DNA from: VRUE01 sp963817945
Lineage (GTDB): Bacteria > Actinomycetota > Thermoleophilia > Solirubrobacterales > 70-9
DNA length: 64,000 bases
Assembly: GCA_963817945.1 (NCBI GenBank)
Contig: CAWFQH010000004.1
Location: 62,001 to 126,000 of the forward strand
Direction: 5' to 3'
The position numbers and the translations under genes are program-made. The notes beneath the pieces were generated by a model that saw only the letters and a list, made by a program, of their open reading frames with translations, was not told where the DNA came from and did not search any database. This document shows, one piece after another, positions 25,847-33,875 of this stretch (its first letter is position 1; each line of letters starts with the position of its first letter).

Positions 25847-26726
25847 TCCGCCTCGCCGTCCGCTGCTCGCCCGAGCAGGCAGAGCTCGTCCTCTCCGAGC
25901 TGGTCGTACTGGCGCCCAATGGGGTCGAGGAGGAGCGGGGCGCCGACTACGTTGAGTACGCAATCTACGGGGGCGAGGGCGAGCTTCCGGAGCTGGGGGA
26001 GGTCGAGGCCGCGGCCGGCGACGGTCTGGTCGAGGTAATCGCGACCGAGGTCCCCGACGACTGGGCCGATCGCTGGCAGGACTTCCACAAGCCGCTGCTG
26101 GTCGGCGACCGGCTCTGGCTGCGACCGTCGTGGGAGGCGGCGCGGGAGGGCACGATCGACGTCGTCGTCGACCCCGGGCGGGCCTTCGGCACCGGCGCCC
26201 ACCCGACCACTCGCCTCTGCCTCGAGCTGATGCTGGAGCTGGCCGAGGCGGGCGAGGCTGAAGCCGCGCTGGCCGATCTAGGCACCGGCTCCGGCGTCCT
26301 CGCAATCGCCGCCGCCAAGCTCGGCTGGGCCCCCGTCCGAGGCTACGATCACGAGCGTGCAGCGCTGGAGGCAGCCCAGGCGAACGCAGCCGCCAACGGT
26401 GTGGCGCTCGAGCTGGAACAGGCGAACCTTCGCGAGTCGCTTCCCGCGCTGCCGCCAACGGTCGTAGCCAACCTGACCGCGCCCGTGCTGACGGCGGTTG
26501 CAGCGCAGCTCGGGCACGGGTCGGGGGGCCGGGGGAGGGCTCGGGGAGCCTCCCCGCTGTTGCTCCACCGAGTCCTCCCCCGGCCCCCCTCACCACCCTC
26601 ATCTGCTCCGGCCTACTGCCATCAGAGCTGGACCGTGTCACCCGTGCCTTCGAACCTTCGGGACTGAGGCCGGTGGAAAGCCGCCACGAGGGCGACTGGG
26701 CTGCCCTGCTGCTCCGTCGCGGCTAG
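25843..26726 (+). pseudogene. prmA: Ribosomal protein L11 methyltransferase, interrupted by a hairpin repeat
   Basis: PrmA trimethylates ribosomal protein L11. From TTG 25843 frame 1 gives the N-domain (DDWADRWQDFHKPLLVGDRLWLRPSW) and the SAM-binding core (VVDPGRAFGTGAHPTTRLCLELM; ADLGTGSGVLAIAAAKLG; VVANLTAPVL). Element B1 then begins (26523). After it, the expected ending (LICSGLLPSELDRVTRAFEP ... WAALLLRRG, stop TAG 26724-26726) lies in frame 3, while frame 1 runs on to 26667 with unrelated residues. Frame 3 is open right through the element, so a -1 shift in the G-run 26523-26528, or a sequence error there, would restore the protein. The start overlaps the dnaJ stop. Confidence 0.75.
26523..26589. 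repeat. Hairpin element B1 (inside prmA)
   Basis: A 22-bp outer stem (26523-26544 with 26568-26589, one G-T pair) encloses the B core; read on the minus strand the core is GGAGCAACAGCGGGGAGG plus CTCC, identical over 22 bases to B2. It breaks the prmA reading frame. Confidence 0.88.
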
Positions 26727-26731
26727 GAGAT

Positions 26732-27220
26732 ATGTTTCCGCCGATGCTGGCGACGATTACCGGCTACAGCGTCGGCCTCTTCATCCACGTCCTCGCCGTG
26801 GTGCTCGCTTTCGGCCCGATCTTCGGCTACGGCTTCTTCATAGCTGCCGCCGAAGCGAACGACCCCCGCAGCCTGCCGACCGTCTTGCGAGGGGTGCAAC
26901 AGGTCGACCGCTTCCTCGTTAGACCCGGCCTGATCGTCATCCTGCTCGCCGGCATCTACATGCTGGCTGATGCGGACATCGACGCCGGCGAATCCTGGGT
27001 GAGCGTTGGCTTCGTGGCGATCTTGATCCTCTTCGCCATGGCTCACGGCTTCTTCCGGCCGAACACGCAGAAGGCGCTCGCGTTGGCCGAGCGCGACCTC
27101 GGGAACGGCGACGCCCTGAGCGACGATTACGCCCAGGTCGCGGGGAGGCTTGAGACCGCCGGCAAACTGACCGGCGTAGTCGTCGCCATTGCGATCTTCT
27201 TCATGGTCGTCAAGCCCTGA
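26732..27220 (+). CDS. DUF2269 integral membrane protein
   Basis: The 162-residue protein has four hydrophobic segments (ITGYSVGLFIHVLAVVLAFGPIF, seen as VGLFIHVLAVVLAFGP; PGLIVILLAGIYML; VSVGFVAILILFAMAHG; KLTGVVVAIAIFFMVV), with a conserved first-helix histidine typical of DUF2269 and CopD-like families. The function is unknown. ATG 26732 or 26744; the first starts 5 bases after the prmA end, with GGAGA overlapping the prmA stop as ribosome binding site. Confidence 0.65.
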   Translation: MFPPMLATITGYSVGLFIHVLAVVLAFGPIFGYGFFIAAAEANDPRSLPTVLRGVQQVDRFLVRPGLIVILLAGIYMLADADIDAGESWVSVGFVAILILFAMAHGFFRPNTQKALALAERDLGNGDALSDDYAQVAGRLETAGKLTGVVVAIAIFFMVVKP

Positions 27221-27270
27221 CGCCTCTGTCCGCCGACGGCAGCCAGCTCGATCGCTCGCAGCCGATCGCC

Positions 27271-28065
27271 ATGTTCGATTCCGGCGTTGGCGGTCTCACC
27301 GTCCTGCATGAGTGCCTCGTCTCGCTGCCGGAGGAGGACTTCGTCTACCTCGGCGACACTGCGATGTTTCCGTACGGATCTCGGGACGTCGCCGACCTTC
27401 GGGAGCGAATCGACGCGATCGCCCGGATGCTGCTGGATCGCGGCGCCAAGCTGCTCGTGATCGCCTGCAACACCGCGACCTCGGTCGGCGAGGGCCTCGT
27501 CCGCGAGGTGGCGGCGCAGCGCGGTGTCGACGTGGTCCCGGTTGTTGAGCCCCAAGCCGAGATCGCGGCGGCGATCACCGACAACGCCCGCGTCGGCGTG
27601 CTCGCCACTCCCAACACCGTCCAGAGTGGTGCCTACCGCTCCGCTCTCGAACGGCAGGGCAGGGCGCTGGAGGTGACCGAGGTCGAGGCGGCCGACCTGG
27701 CGCCTTTCATCCAGAACGGGTCCACCTTCGACGAGGAGATGGTGACGATGGCCCGCGCCTACTGCCGGCCCCTGAAGCGAGCCGGGGTGGACACGCTGAT
27801 CCTCGGCTGCACCCACTACCCGCTCGTCGCGCCGATGCTGCAGCGCATCCTCGGCCGCGACGTGCGCCTGGTCAGCGGTGGCCACGCGGTGGCGGCCGCC
27901 GTGCAGCGAGCGCTCGAGTCCCGCGGTCTCGCCACTCGCTCGCGCGGCGAGGGCGACTACCGCTTCCTCTGCACGGGCGACGTCGACACCTTTCGCGAGC
28001 TCGGCACCCGCTTCCTCCAGATGCCCCTCGGATTGGTTGAGCGCATCGAACCATCGAACGTCTGA
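27271..28065 (+). CDS. murI: Glutamate racemase
   Basis: The 264-residue protein makes D-glutamate for peptidoglycan. Catalytic Asp lies in MFDSGVGGLTVL, the first Cys in LLVIACNTATSVG (about residue 70) and the second in LILGCTHYPL (about residue 182). The family usually begins with a few more residues before (P)IGVFDSGVGG; upstream codons (SQPIA) are in frame without a standard start except CTG 27226, so the true start may be CTG or this ATG 27271. It is followed by a 161-base gap with hairpin F. Confidence 0.93.
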   Translation: MFDSGVGGLTVLHECLVSLPEEDFVYLGDTAMFPYGSRDVADLRERIDAIARMLLDRGAKLLVIACNTATSVGEGLVREVAAQRGVDVVPVVEPQAEIAAAITDNARVGVLATPNTVQSGAYRSALERQGRALEVTEVEAADLAPFIQNGSTFDEEMVTMARAYCRPLKRAGVDTLILGCTHYPLVAPMLQRILGRDVRLVSGGHAVAAAVQRALESRGLATRSRGEGDYRFLCTGDVDTFRELGTRFLQMPLGLVERIEPSNV

Positions 28066-28073
28066 CGAGGATT

Positions 28074-28104
28074 TAAGTACCGGCTTGACTATCTAAGTCC
28101 GGCT
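28074..28104 (+). promoter_or_regulatory. Direct repeat in the promoter region of the secreted-protein gene
   Basis: TAAGTACCGGCT (28074-28085) recurs as TAAGTCCGGCT (28094-28104), spaced 20 bases, two helix turns, with TTGACT (28085-28090) between them as a -35 candidate. A regulator site is possible. Confidence 0.4.
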
Positions 28105-28212
28105 CTGTTAGGACTGGTGCAGAGGTTCTCTGCGGAGGCACGGGGAGGCACACGCCCGACAGGGCGGACGCTGCCGTGCGCGCCGACGATGACCTCTGCA
28201 CCAGTCCAACAG
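28105..28212. repeat. Hairpin element F (leader of the secreted-protein gene)
   Basis: A 21-bp stem with one bulged A (28105-28126 with 28192-28212; core GGACTGGTGCAGAGGT) encloses a 65-base loop with inner GGCACGG/CCGTGC and CGCCC/GGGCG pairs. It ends 2-3 bases before the purine-rich ribosome binding site of the next gene. A riboswitch is possible but matches none I know. Confidence 0.7.
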
Positions 28213-28226
28213 GAAAGGGAGAAGGT

Positions 28227-28847
28227 ATGAGACTCGCAAGAACGCTGGGTCTGGCCGTCGTCGCGGCGCTGGCTGCGATGGCGTTGATCGGAGCCGGCAC
28301 CGCGTCAGCCACCACCCTCTGTAAAGCCAACGAAGACCCGTGCAGCGCAGGGAACACCTACGCCTCGGGGACCAACATCAAAATGGAATTGTCGAGCGGC
28401 TCGAAATTCATCCTCAGCACCAATGAAGAAGCCGTCCTCGAATGCAGCAGCTCGACAATACAAGCGAACAACACCGCGGCCTCGGGCAGTCCGCTGCCGA
28501 TGCAAATCACCGGCCTCACGCTTGGCCTCTGCTTCGGCGCGTGCACTTCCTTCGGCCCGATGGCGCTGCCCTGGGAAGCGTCGATGGAAGGCACGGGCGG
28601 CGGCAAAGCCACTTTGAAAGTCAAAAAAGCGACGATCAAACTGAGCAACTGTTTCTTGGGGGTTTCCTGCACCTACGCGGGTGAAAACATCGAAGCGCCG
28701 GTGAGCGGTAACCCGTTGCAAACGGCCTTCGAAAAAGAGCCCTTGGCGAAAGTCGAAGGCTCGGTCATCTGCCCGAAAGAAGTGACCATGAGCGCCACCT
28801 ACTCGGCGACGAGCCCCAGTCCGCTCTTCGTCTCCCAGAAACCGTAG
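28227..28847 (+). CDS. Secreted Cys-containing protein of unknown function
   Basis: The 206-residue protein has a Sec signal peptide (MRLARTLGLAVVAALAAMALIGAG, hydrophobic core residues 7-22, cleavage after ASA near residue 28). The mature part begins TTLCKANEDPC and contains eight cysteines and repeated beta-strand-like segments; I recall this pattern from proteins of Solirubrobacterales but know no function. Codon use differs from the neighbours: AAA and GAA dominate over AAG and GAG, and local GC is lower, which hints at transfer or special expression. The start is fixed by GGAAAGGGAGAAGG just before ATG 28227. A long hairpin leader precedes it. Confidence 0.7.
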   Translation: MRLARTLGLAVVAALAAMALIGAGTASATTLCKANEDPCSAGNTYASGTNIKMELSSGSKFILSTNEEAVLECSSSTIQANNTAASGSPLPMQITGLTLGLCFGACTSFGPMALPWEASMEGTGGGKATLKVKKATIKLSNCFLGVSCTYAGENIEAPVSGNPLQTAFEKEPLAKVEGSVICPKEVTMSATYSATSPSPLFVSQKP

Positions 28848-28853
28848 GTCGAG

Positions 28854-28892
28854 CCCGAGGCGCTCGCGCCTGAAGGGCGTGAGCGCCTCGGG
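28854..28892. terminator. Strong hairpin after the secreted-protein gene (element K)
   Basis: CCCGAGGCGCTC 28854-28865 pairs with 28881-28892, and the stem continues inward (CGCC/GGCG) to a TGAAG loop, about 17 bp in all. It lies 7 bases past the stop. There is no T-run, so intrinsic termination is only likely, not certain. Confidence 0.6.
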
Positions 28893-28904
28893 TCTACGCT
28901 TCCG

Positions 28905-28910
28905 TACCCT
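28905..28910 (+). promoter_or_regulatory. Putative -10 box of the yqeY-like gene
   Basis: TACCCT lies 8 bases before ATG 28919, just past hairpin K. Confidence 0.4.
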
Positions 28911-28918
28911 TCATCGGC

Positions 28919-29353
28919 ATGAGCGTCCTCGAGCAGGTCCAGGCAGACGTGCGCACCGCGATGAAAGCGGGCGAGCGGGAACGTGCGGCGGCGCTGCGGA
29001 TGATCGTCGACTCCCTGCAGCAGGACGCCAAGCTCGGCAAGGGCGACGAGGTGGCGGTGCTGCAGCGGGAGCGCAAGAAGCGGCTCGAGGCGGCCGATGC
29101 CTACCGCGATGCCGGTCGCGCCGAGCAGGCTGGCGCGGAGAGCTTCGAGGCGAAGCTGATCGAGGCCTACTTGCCAGAGCAACTCTCCGACGAGGAGCTG
29201 GCCACGCTGGTGGAGGCGGCGATCGCCGAGAGCGGCGCCTCCGAACAGAAGCAGATGGGCCAGGTGATGTCGGCGTTGATGCCGAAGGTCGGCGGCCGCG
29301 CCGACGGCAAGCGGGTCAGCGCGGCGGTACGCGAGAAGCTCGGCGGTGCTTGA
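28919..29353 (+). CDS. GatB/YqeY domain protein
   Basis: The 144-residue protein matches YqeY: LEQVQADVRTAMKAGERERAAALRMI at the start, KLIEAYLPEQLSDEELATLV in the middle, and the ending QMGQVMSALMPKVGGRADGKRVS. The family shares the tail domain of the tRNA amidotransferase subunit GatB and may bind tRNA; its role is not settled. The stop overlaps the phoH start by 8 bases, so it heads a phoH-ybeY-era unit. Confidence 0.88.
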   Translation: MSVLEQVQADVRTAMKAGERERAAALRMIVDSLQQDAKLGKGDEVAVLQRERKKRLEAADAYRDAGRAEQAGAESFEAKLIEAYLPEQLSDEELATLVEAAIAESGASEQKQMGQVMSALMPKVGGRADGKRVSAAVREKLGGA

Positions 29354-30335
29354 CGGTTTGGCTCGTAGGCAGCTGACCCTCGACAACTCCGTCGCCGCCG
29401 AGCTTGCGGGTTCCGAGGACGCCGTCCTGCGGGAGCTCCGCGGCCACCTCGACTGCGAGTTCCACCTGCGCGGCAACGTCCTTACCCTCGACGGCTCCTC
29501 CGATGACGTGCAGACCGCCGCCACGGTGGTCGACGAGCTGGTCGATCTGATCGAGCAGGGCCACGAGGTGGCGCCGGGCACGATCGAAGCGGTGACGGGC
29601 GCCCTCGACGCCCACGAGAGCCCGGCCGGCATCCTCGAGGACGTCGTTTGGCGCCACCGCAACACCAAGGTGGCGCCGAAGACGCTCAACCAGAAGCGCT
29701 ACGTCGACTCGATCCGCCGCCACACGATCACCTTCGGCATCGGTCCGGCCGGTACCGGCAAGACCTTCCTCGCGGTGGCGATGGCTGCCCACGCCCTCGC
29801 CGAGCGCGAGGTGCAGCGGATCATCCTCACCAGGCCCGCCGTCGAGGCCGGCGAGCGGCTCGGCTTCCTGCCGGGCGACATCCAGGCTAAGGTCGACCCC
29901 TACCTGCGGCCGCTCTTTGACGCGCTCTTCGACATGCTCGACCCCGACCGGGTCAACGGCTACTTCGAGCGCGGCGTGATCGAGGTGGCGCCGCTCGCCT
30001 TCATGCGCGGCCGCACCCTCAACGACTCCTTCGTGATCCTCGACGAGGCGCAGAACACGAGCCCCGAGCAGATGAAGATGTTCCTCACCCGGCTCGGTTT
30101 CAACTCGCGGATGGTCGTCACCGGCGACGTCACCCAGATCGACCTGCCGACCGACCAGCGCTCCGGCCTGATCGCCGTGCGCGACATCCTCGAAGAGGTG
30201 CAGGACATCTCCTTCGTCCACTTCGGCGGCGAGGACGTCGTCCGTCACAAGCTCGTGCAGCGCATCGTCGCCGCCTACGGCGAACACGCCGAGCGGCGCC
30301 GCGACGAGCAGCCGCCGGCCGCGGATGGCGGCTGA
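29346..30335 (+). CDS. phoH: PhoH family ATPase (PhoH-like protein)
   Basis: The 329-residue protein has an N-terminal KH-like region (residues 1-100), then a P-loop ATPase: Walker A GPAGTGKTFLA (near 135), Walker B FVILDEAQNT, and sensor MVVTGDVTQIDLP. PhoH proteins go with ybeY and era in rRNA processing. The start is GTG 29346 inside yqeY; the end overlaps ybeY by 11 bases. The last 20 residues are charged and unconserved. Confidence 0.92.
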   Translation: MLDGLARRQLTLDNSVAAELAGSEDAVLRELRGHLDCEFHLRGNVLTLDGSSDDVQTAATVVDELVDLIEQGHEVAPGTIEAVTGALDAHESPAGILEDVVWRHRNTKVAPKTLNQKRYVDSIRRHTITFGIGPAGTGKTFLAVAMAAHALAEREVQRIILTRPAVEAGERLGFLPGDIQAKVDPYLRPLFDALFDMLDPDRVNGYFERGVIEVAPLAFMRGRTLNDSFVILDEAQNTSPEQMKMFLTRLGFNSRMVVTGDVTQIDLPTDQRSGLIAVRDILEEVQDISFVHFGGEDVVRHKLVQRIVAAYGEHAERRRDEQPPAADGG

Positions 30336-30729
30336 CCTCTCCGACGTGCCCGTCGAGCTGCGCGGAGCGGTCGCGGCGGCGCTGGTCGCGGCGGGGGTCG
30401 CCGATGGCCACCTCGGCCTGGAGTTGGTAGGGGCGGGGCGGATCCAAGCGCTGAACCGCGAGCACCGCGACCGGGACGCACCCACCGACGTGCTCGCCTT
30501 CCCGCTCGACGGCGCCGGTCCCACCGCCGGCCCGCGCGAGCTGGGCGACGTCGCGATCTGCCCCGAGCACTGCGAGGACGTCACCGAAGCCGCCGTGCAC
30601 GGGGTTCTCCATCTCTGTGGCTACGACCACGAGTCCGACGACGGCGAGATGCTCGCCCTGCAGGCCCAGATCCTTGCCGCGCTGCCCCAGGACGCGGGAG
30701 CGAGCGAGCGAGATCGCCGGGGATCATGA
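30325..30729 (+). CDS. ybeY: Endoribonuclease YbeY
   Basis: The 134-residue protein carries the zinc motif HGVLHLCGYDHE (H-x3-H-x5-H) and the conserved stretch LNREHRDRDAPTDVLAFPL. YbeY matures the 3' end of 16S rRNA and takes part in ribosome quality control. ATG 30325 overlaps phoH; the stop overlaps era (ATGA). The C-terminal tail (DAGASERDRRGS) is variable. Confidence 0.95.
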   Translation: MAADLSDVPVELRGAVAAALVAAGVADGHLGLELVGAGRIQALNREHRDRDAPTDVLAFPLDGAGPTAGPRELGDVAICPEHCEDVTEAAVHGVLHLCGYDHESDDGEMLALQAQILAALPQDAGASERDRRGS

Positions 30730-31646
30730 GCGCGAGCGAACGGGAGCAGAGGAGGCAGCGCAGTGGTTTCGTCGGTCTCGCTGGCCGGCCCAATGTCGGC
30801 AAGTCGACGCTGGTCAACGCCATCGTCGGCAACCGCGTCGCGATCGTCTCGATGCGTCCGCAGACGACCCGACGGGCGATCCGGGGCATCGCTACCGACA
30901 CCGAGCACGGTCGGCAGCTGGTCCTGGTCGACCTGCCCGGCGTGCAGCGCCCGCGCGACGTCCTCACCGAGCGGATGCAGCGCCGGGTCGAGCGCGAGCT
31001 GGCCGACTCCGACATCGCCCTGATCGTCGTCAACGGCGAGGAGGGAATCGGCCCGGGTGACCGCTTCATCGCTCGCACCCTGCTGGAGGCCGGCTCGAGG
31101 ACGCCGATCATCTGCGCCGTCAACAAGGCCGATCGGCTCGGCCCGAACGAGATGGTGCCGGTGCTTGCTGCGGCCGCCGAGCTGGAGGGCGTCGACGAGA
31201 TCTTCCCGATCAGTGCCCGCAGCGGCGAAGGGGTGGCGGCCCTGGTCGCCCGGCTCGGCGAGCTGGTTCCCGAGGGCGCCTACATGTACCCGCCGGAGGA
31301 CCACAGCGACCAGTCGAGTGAGACGCTGCTGGCGGAGCTGATCCGCGAGCAGGTGTTGAATCGCACCCGCGACGAGATCCCCCATTCAGTGGAGGTCGAG
31401 GTGAAGGAGATCGTCGCGCGCGAGGATGGCCTGGTCACCGTCAGGGCCGAGATCTGGACCGAGACCGAGTCGCAGAAGGGGATTCTGATTGGTAAGGGCG
31501 GAGCGAAGGTGACCGAGATCGGCTCCGGCGCTCGCCGCTCCCTAGAAGCCGAGCTGGGCGCCAAGGTCCACCTCGACCTCCGCGTCAGCGTCCGCGGCCG
31601 CTGGCGCCGCGACGAGGGGCTCTTGGATCGTTTGGGGATCGAATGA
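30726..31646 (+). CDS. era: GTPase Era
   Basis: The 306-residue protein has G1 GRPNVGKSTLVN, G2/switch PQTTRRAIRGI, G3 DLPGVQRPRD, G4 NKAD, and a C-terminal KH domain with the signature GILIGKGGAKVTEIGSGARR. Era chaperones 16S rRNA 3'-end folding in 30S assembly. Note DLPGV instead of the usual DTPG. It ends 117 bases before hisIE, with element C2 starting at the stop codon. Confidence 0.96.
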   Translation: MSASEREQRRQRSGFVGLAGRPNVGKSTLVNAIVGNRVAIVSMRPQTTRRAIRGIATDTEHGRQLVLVDLPGVQRPRDVLTERMQRRVERELADSDIALIVVNGEEGIGPGDRFIARTLLEAGSRTPIICAVNKADRLGPNEMVPVLAAAAELEGVDEIFPISARSGEGVAALVARLGELVPEGAYMYPPEDHSDQSSETLLAELIREQVLNRTRDEIPHSVEVEVKEIVAREDGLVTVRAEIWTETESQKGILIGKGGAKVTEIGSGARRSLEAELGAKVHLDLRVSVRGRWRRDEGLLDRLGIE

Positions 31647-31739
31647 GGGAATTGGGGATGCCCTCGCCCGGACAAGTGCCGAGCTAATTAGCTCGGCACT
31701 TTGAGTATCCGCCCGTTCGAGGGCATCCCCAATTCCCTC
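31645..31739. repeat. Hairpin element C2 (era-hisIE gap)
   Basis: A perfect 21-bp outer stem (31645-31665 with 31719-31739) encloses the 53-base C core in the opposite strand sense to C1. The inner palindrome is GAGCTAATTAGCTC within AAGTGCC...GGCACTT. Two of three differences from C1 (A for C, T for G) form a base pair. It overlaps the era stop. Confidence 0.9.
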
Positions 31740-31752
31740 TCGCGCACTGCCA

Positions 31753-31758
31753 TACGAT
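31753..31758 (+). promoter_or_regulatory. Putative -10 box of hisIE
   Basis: TACGAT lies 6 bases before ATG 31765, directly behind hairpin C2. It may drive hisIE and the overlapping trpEGDC genes. Confidence 0.45.
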
Positions 31759-31764
31759 TGATCA

Positions 31765-32373
31765 ATGCTGGAGCAACTGGAGTTCGATGAGCTGGGACTA
31801 ATCCCGTGCGTGGCACAGGACTTCGCCAGTGGTGAGGTGCTGACGCTTGCCTACGTCAACGCGGAGGCGCTGCGGTTGAGCGTCGAGATCGGTGAGCTGC
31901 ACTTCTACAGCCGCTCGCGAGAGCGGATCTGGCGAAAAGGGGAAGAGTCCGGGAACGTGCTCAAGCTGAGGCAATTTCGCTACGACTGCGACGGCGACGC
32001 GATCGTCGCCTTGGTTGAGCCGACCGGCCCGGCCTGTCACACCGGCGAGCGCAGCTGCTTCTACCGCTCCCTGGAGGGGGAACCGGCACCGCCATCGCAC
32101 GAAGCGCTGGCCGAGCTGGAGCGAACCCTGCGCCAACGTGCCGCCGAGCGGCCCGAGGGCAGCTACACCGTGCAGCTGCTCGACGATCCAGGCCTGATCG
32201 GCGAGAAGGTCGAGGAGGAGGCCGAGGAGGTCGTGCGGGCGGCTCGCGAGGAGAGCGACGAGCGGGTTGCCGAAGAGGCCGCCGACGTCCTCTACCACCT
32301 CAGCGTCCTGCTGGCCTCCCGTCAGGTCCCGCAGTCCGCCGTGATGGAAGTGCTCAATGACCGTCGTCGCTGA
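31765..32373 (+). CDS. hisIE: Bifunctional phosphoribosyl-AMP cyclohydrolase / phosphoribosyl-ATP diphosphatase
   Basis: The 202-residue fusion covers histidine synthesis steps 2 and 3. The HisI part (residues about 1-110) shows EVLTLAYVNAEALRLS, SRSRERIWRKGEESGN, the Asp cluster DCDGDAI and the zinc cysteines in PACHTGERSCFYR. The HisE part (residues about 118-202) has IGEKVEEEAEEVVRAAREES and EEAADVLYHLSVLL. No other his gene is in the window. trpE starts within its last 17 bases, linking histidine and tryptophan genes. Confidence 0.94.
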   Translation: MLEQLEFDELGLIPCVAQDFASGEVLTLAYVNAEALRLSVEIGELHFYSRSRERIWRKGEESGNVLKLRQFRYDCDGDAIVALVEPTGPACHTGERSCFYRSLEGEPAPPSHEALAELERTLRQRAAERPEGSYTVQLLDDPGLIGEKVEEEAEEVVRAAREESDERVAEEAADVLYHLSVLLASRQVPQSAVMEVLNDRRR

Positions 32374-33865
32374 GTCGGAGCTGCGGCTCGAGCCGAGCCT
32401 CGAGGAGGCGCGCGAGCTCGCCGCCCATGGCAACGTAGTGCCGGTCCGGTCTCGCTTCGTCGACGACTGCGAGACGCCGGTCTCGGCCTTTCTCAAGCTG
32501 CGGGCGGGGGAGCCCGCCGGCGCGCCGTGCTTCCTGCTCGAGTCGGCGGAGCAGGGCCAAGTCGGGCGCTATTCCTTTGTCGGCATCCGGCCCCGCGAAG
32601 TGCTGCGCTGGAGCGACGGGACCCTTTCCGGATCGAACGGCTCCGAGCTCGACGCGCCAGACCCATACGCGGCGGTCGCCGACCACCTCGGCGGCTTCCG
32701 GCTCGCTCCGGTCGAGGGGTTGCCGCCGTTCGCCGGCGGCGCTGTCGGTTTCTTCGGCTACGACCTGGTCCGCACGGTCGAGCCCCTGGGCGAGCCGAAC
32801 CCGGACACGCTCGGGCTGCCCGACATGGCGCTGATGGTGACCGACGTCCTGCTCACCTTCGACCACCTGCGCCACGAGCTGACAATCATGGCCTGTGCCT
32901 TCGCCGACGACGAGGGCGGGATCGACGCCGCCTACGAGCGTGCCGCAGCGACGATCGCCGAGGTGCGCGGCCGACTGCGCGGCGCTGTGCCCGTACCTGA
33001 GCGACCGGCCCTGGCCGAGCCGCCGCGCTTCGTCTCCAACATGGAGCGCGAGGAGTTCGAAGCGGCGGTGGCGCGGATTGTCGAGTACGTCCACGCCGGT
33101 GACGCCTTCCAGGTCGTCCCCTCGCAGCGGTTCTCGGCACCGGCGCCCGTCGAGGCCTTCTCGATCTACCGGGGCCTGCGCGCGATCAACCCCTCGCCCT
33201 ACATGTACTTCCTCGAGTTCGGCGACTTCCAGATCGCCGGCGCCTCGCCGGAGCCGCTGGTCAAAGTTCACGGCGGTCGTGTCGAGACGCGCCCGATCGC
33301 CGGCACCTACCCGCGCGGCGACAGCGAGGAGGAGGACCGGCGCCTCGCTGAGCGCCTCGTCAACGATGCCAAGGAGCGGGCCGAGCACGTGATGCTGGTC
33401 GACCTCGGCCGCAACGACCTCGGCCGCGTCTGCGAGTACGGGTCGGTGAAGGTCAACGAGCTGATGGCGGTCGAGACCTACTCGCACGTCCTCCACATCG
33501 TCAGCCAGGTCTCCGGCACGCTGCGCGAGGGTGTCGGTGCGATGGACGTTCTACGTGCCGCCCTTCCCGCCGGCACCCTCTCCGGCGCCCCGAAGGTGCG
33601 GGCGATGCAGATCATCGACGAGCTGGAGCCGGTCAAACGCTGCTCTTACGGTGGTGCGATCGGCTACCTCTCCTGGAACGGCGACCTCGACACGGCGATC
33701 CACATCCGCACCGTTGTCGCAAAGGACGGGCAGATCCACGTTCAGGCCGGCGGCGGTACGGTCGCCGACGCCAAGCCCGCCTACGAGTACAACGAGTCGG
33801 TAAACAAGGCAAAGGCAGTCTTCCGCGCTGTCGAGCTGGCATGCGAGCAACCCGACTGGCCGTGA
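32357..33865 (+). CDS. trpE: Anthranilate synthase component I
   Basis: The 502-residue chorismate-utilising enzyme has the N-domain with the Trp-binding region (CFLLESAEQGQVGRYSF, LLES motif) and the catalytic domain (RPIAGTYPRGDSEEEDR; LVDLGRNDLGRV; PAGTLSGAPKVRAMQIIDELE; YGGAIGYLSWNGDLD). It makes anthranilate with TrpG. The retained LLES motif suggests feedback inhibition by tryptophan. It begins inside hisIE; I see no Trp-rich leader peptide. Confidence 0.96.
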   Translation: MTVVAESELRLEPSLEEARELAAHGNVVPVRSRFVDDCETPVSAFLKLRAGEPAGAPCFLLESAEQGQVGRYSFVGIRPREVLRWSDGTLSGSNGSELDAPDPYAAVADHLGGFRLAPVEGLPPFAGGAVGFFGYDLVRTVEPLGEPNPDTLGLPDMALMVTDVLLTFDHLRHELTIMACAFADDEGGIDAAYERAAATIAEVRGRLRGAVPVPERPALAEPPRFVSNMEREEFEAAVARIVEYVHAGDAFQVVPSQRFSAPAPVEAFSIYRGLRAINPSPYMYFLEFGDFQIAGASPEPLVKVHGGRVETRPIAGTYPRGDSEEEDRRLAERLVNDAKERAEHVMLVDLGRNDLGRVCEYGSVKVNELMAVETYSHVLHIVSQVSGTLREGVGAMDVLRAALPAGTLSGAPKVRAMQIIDELEPVKRCSYGGAIGYLSWNGDLDTAIHIRTVVAKDGQIHVQAGGGTVADAKPAYEYNESVNKAKAVFRAVELACEQPDWP

Positions 33866-33875
33866 TGGAGAACTG

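Noticed and set aside
31741..32400. A tryptophan attenuator before trpE
   Set aside because: trpE starts inside hisIE and no Trp-rich leader peptide is present.
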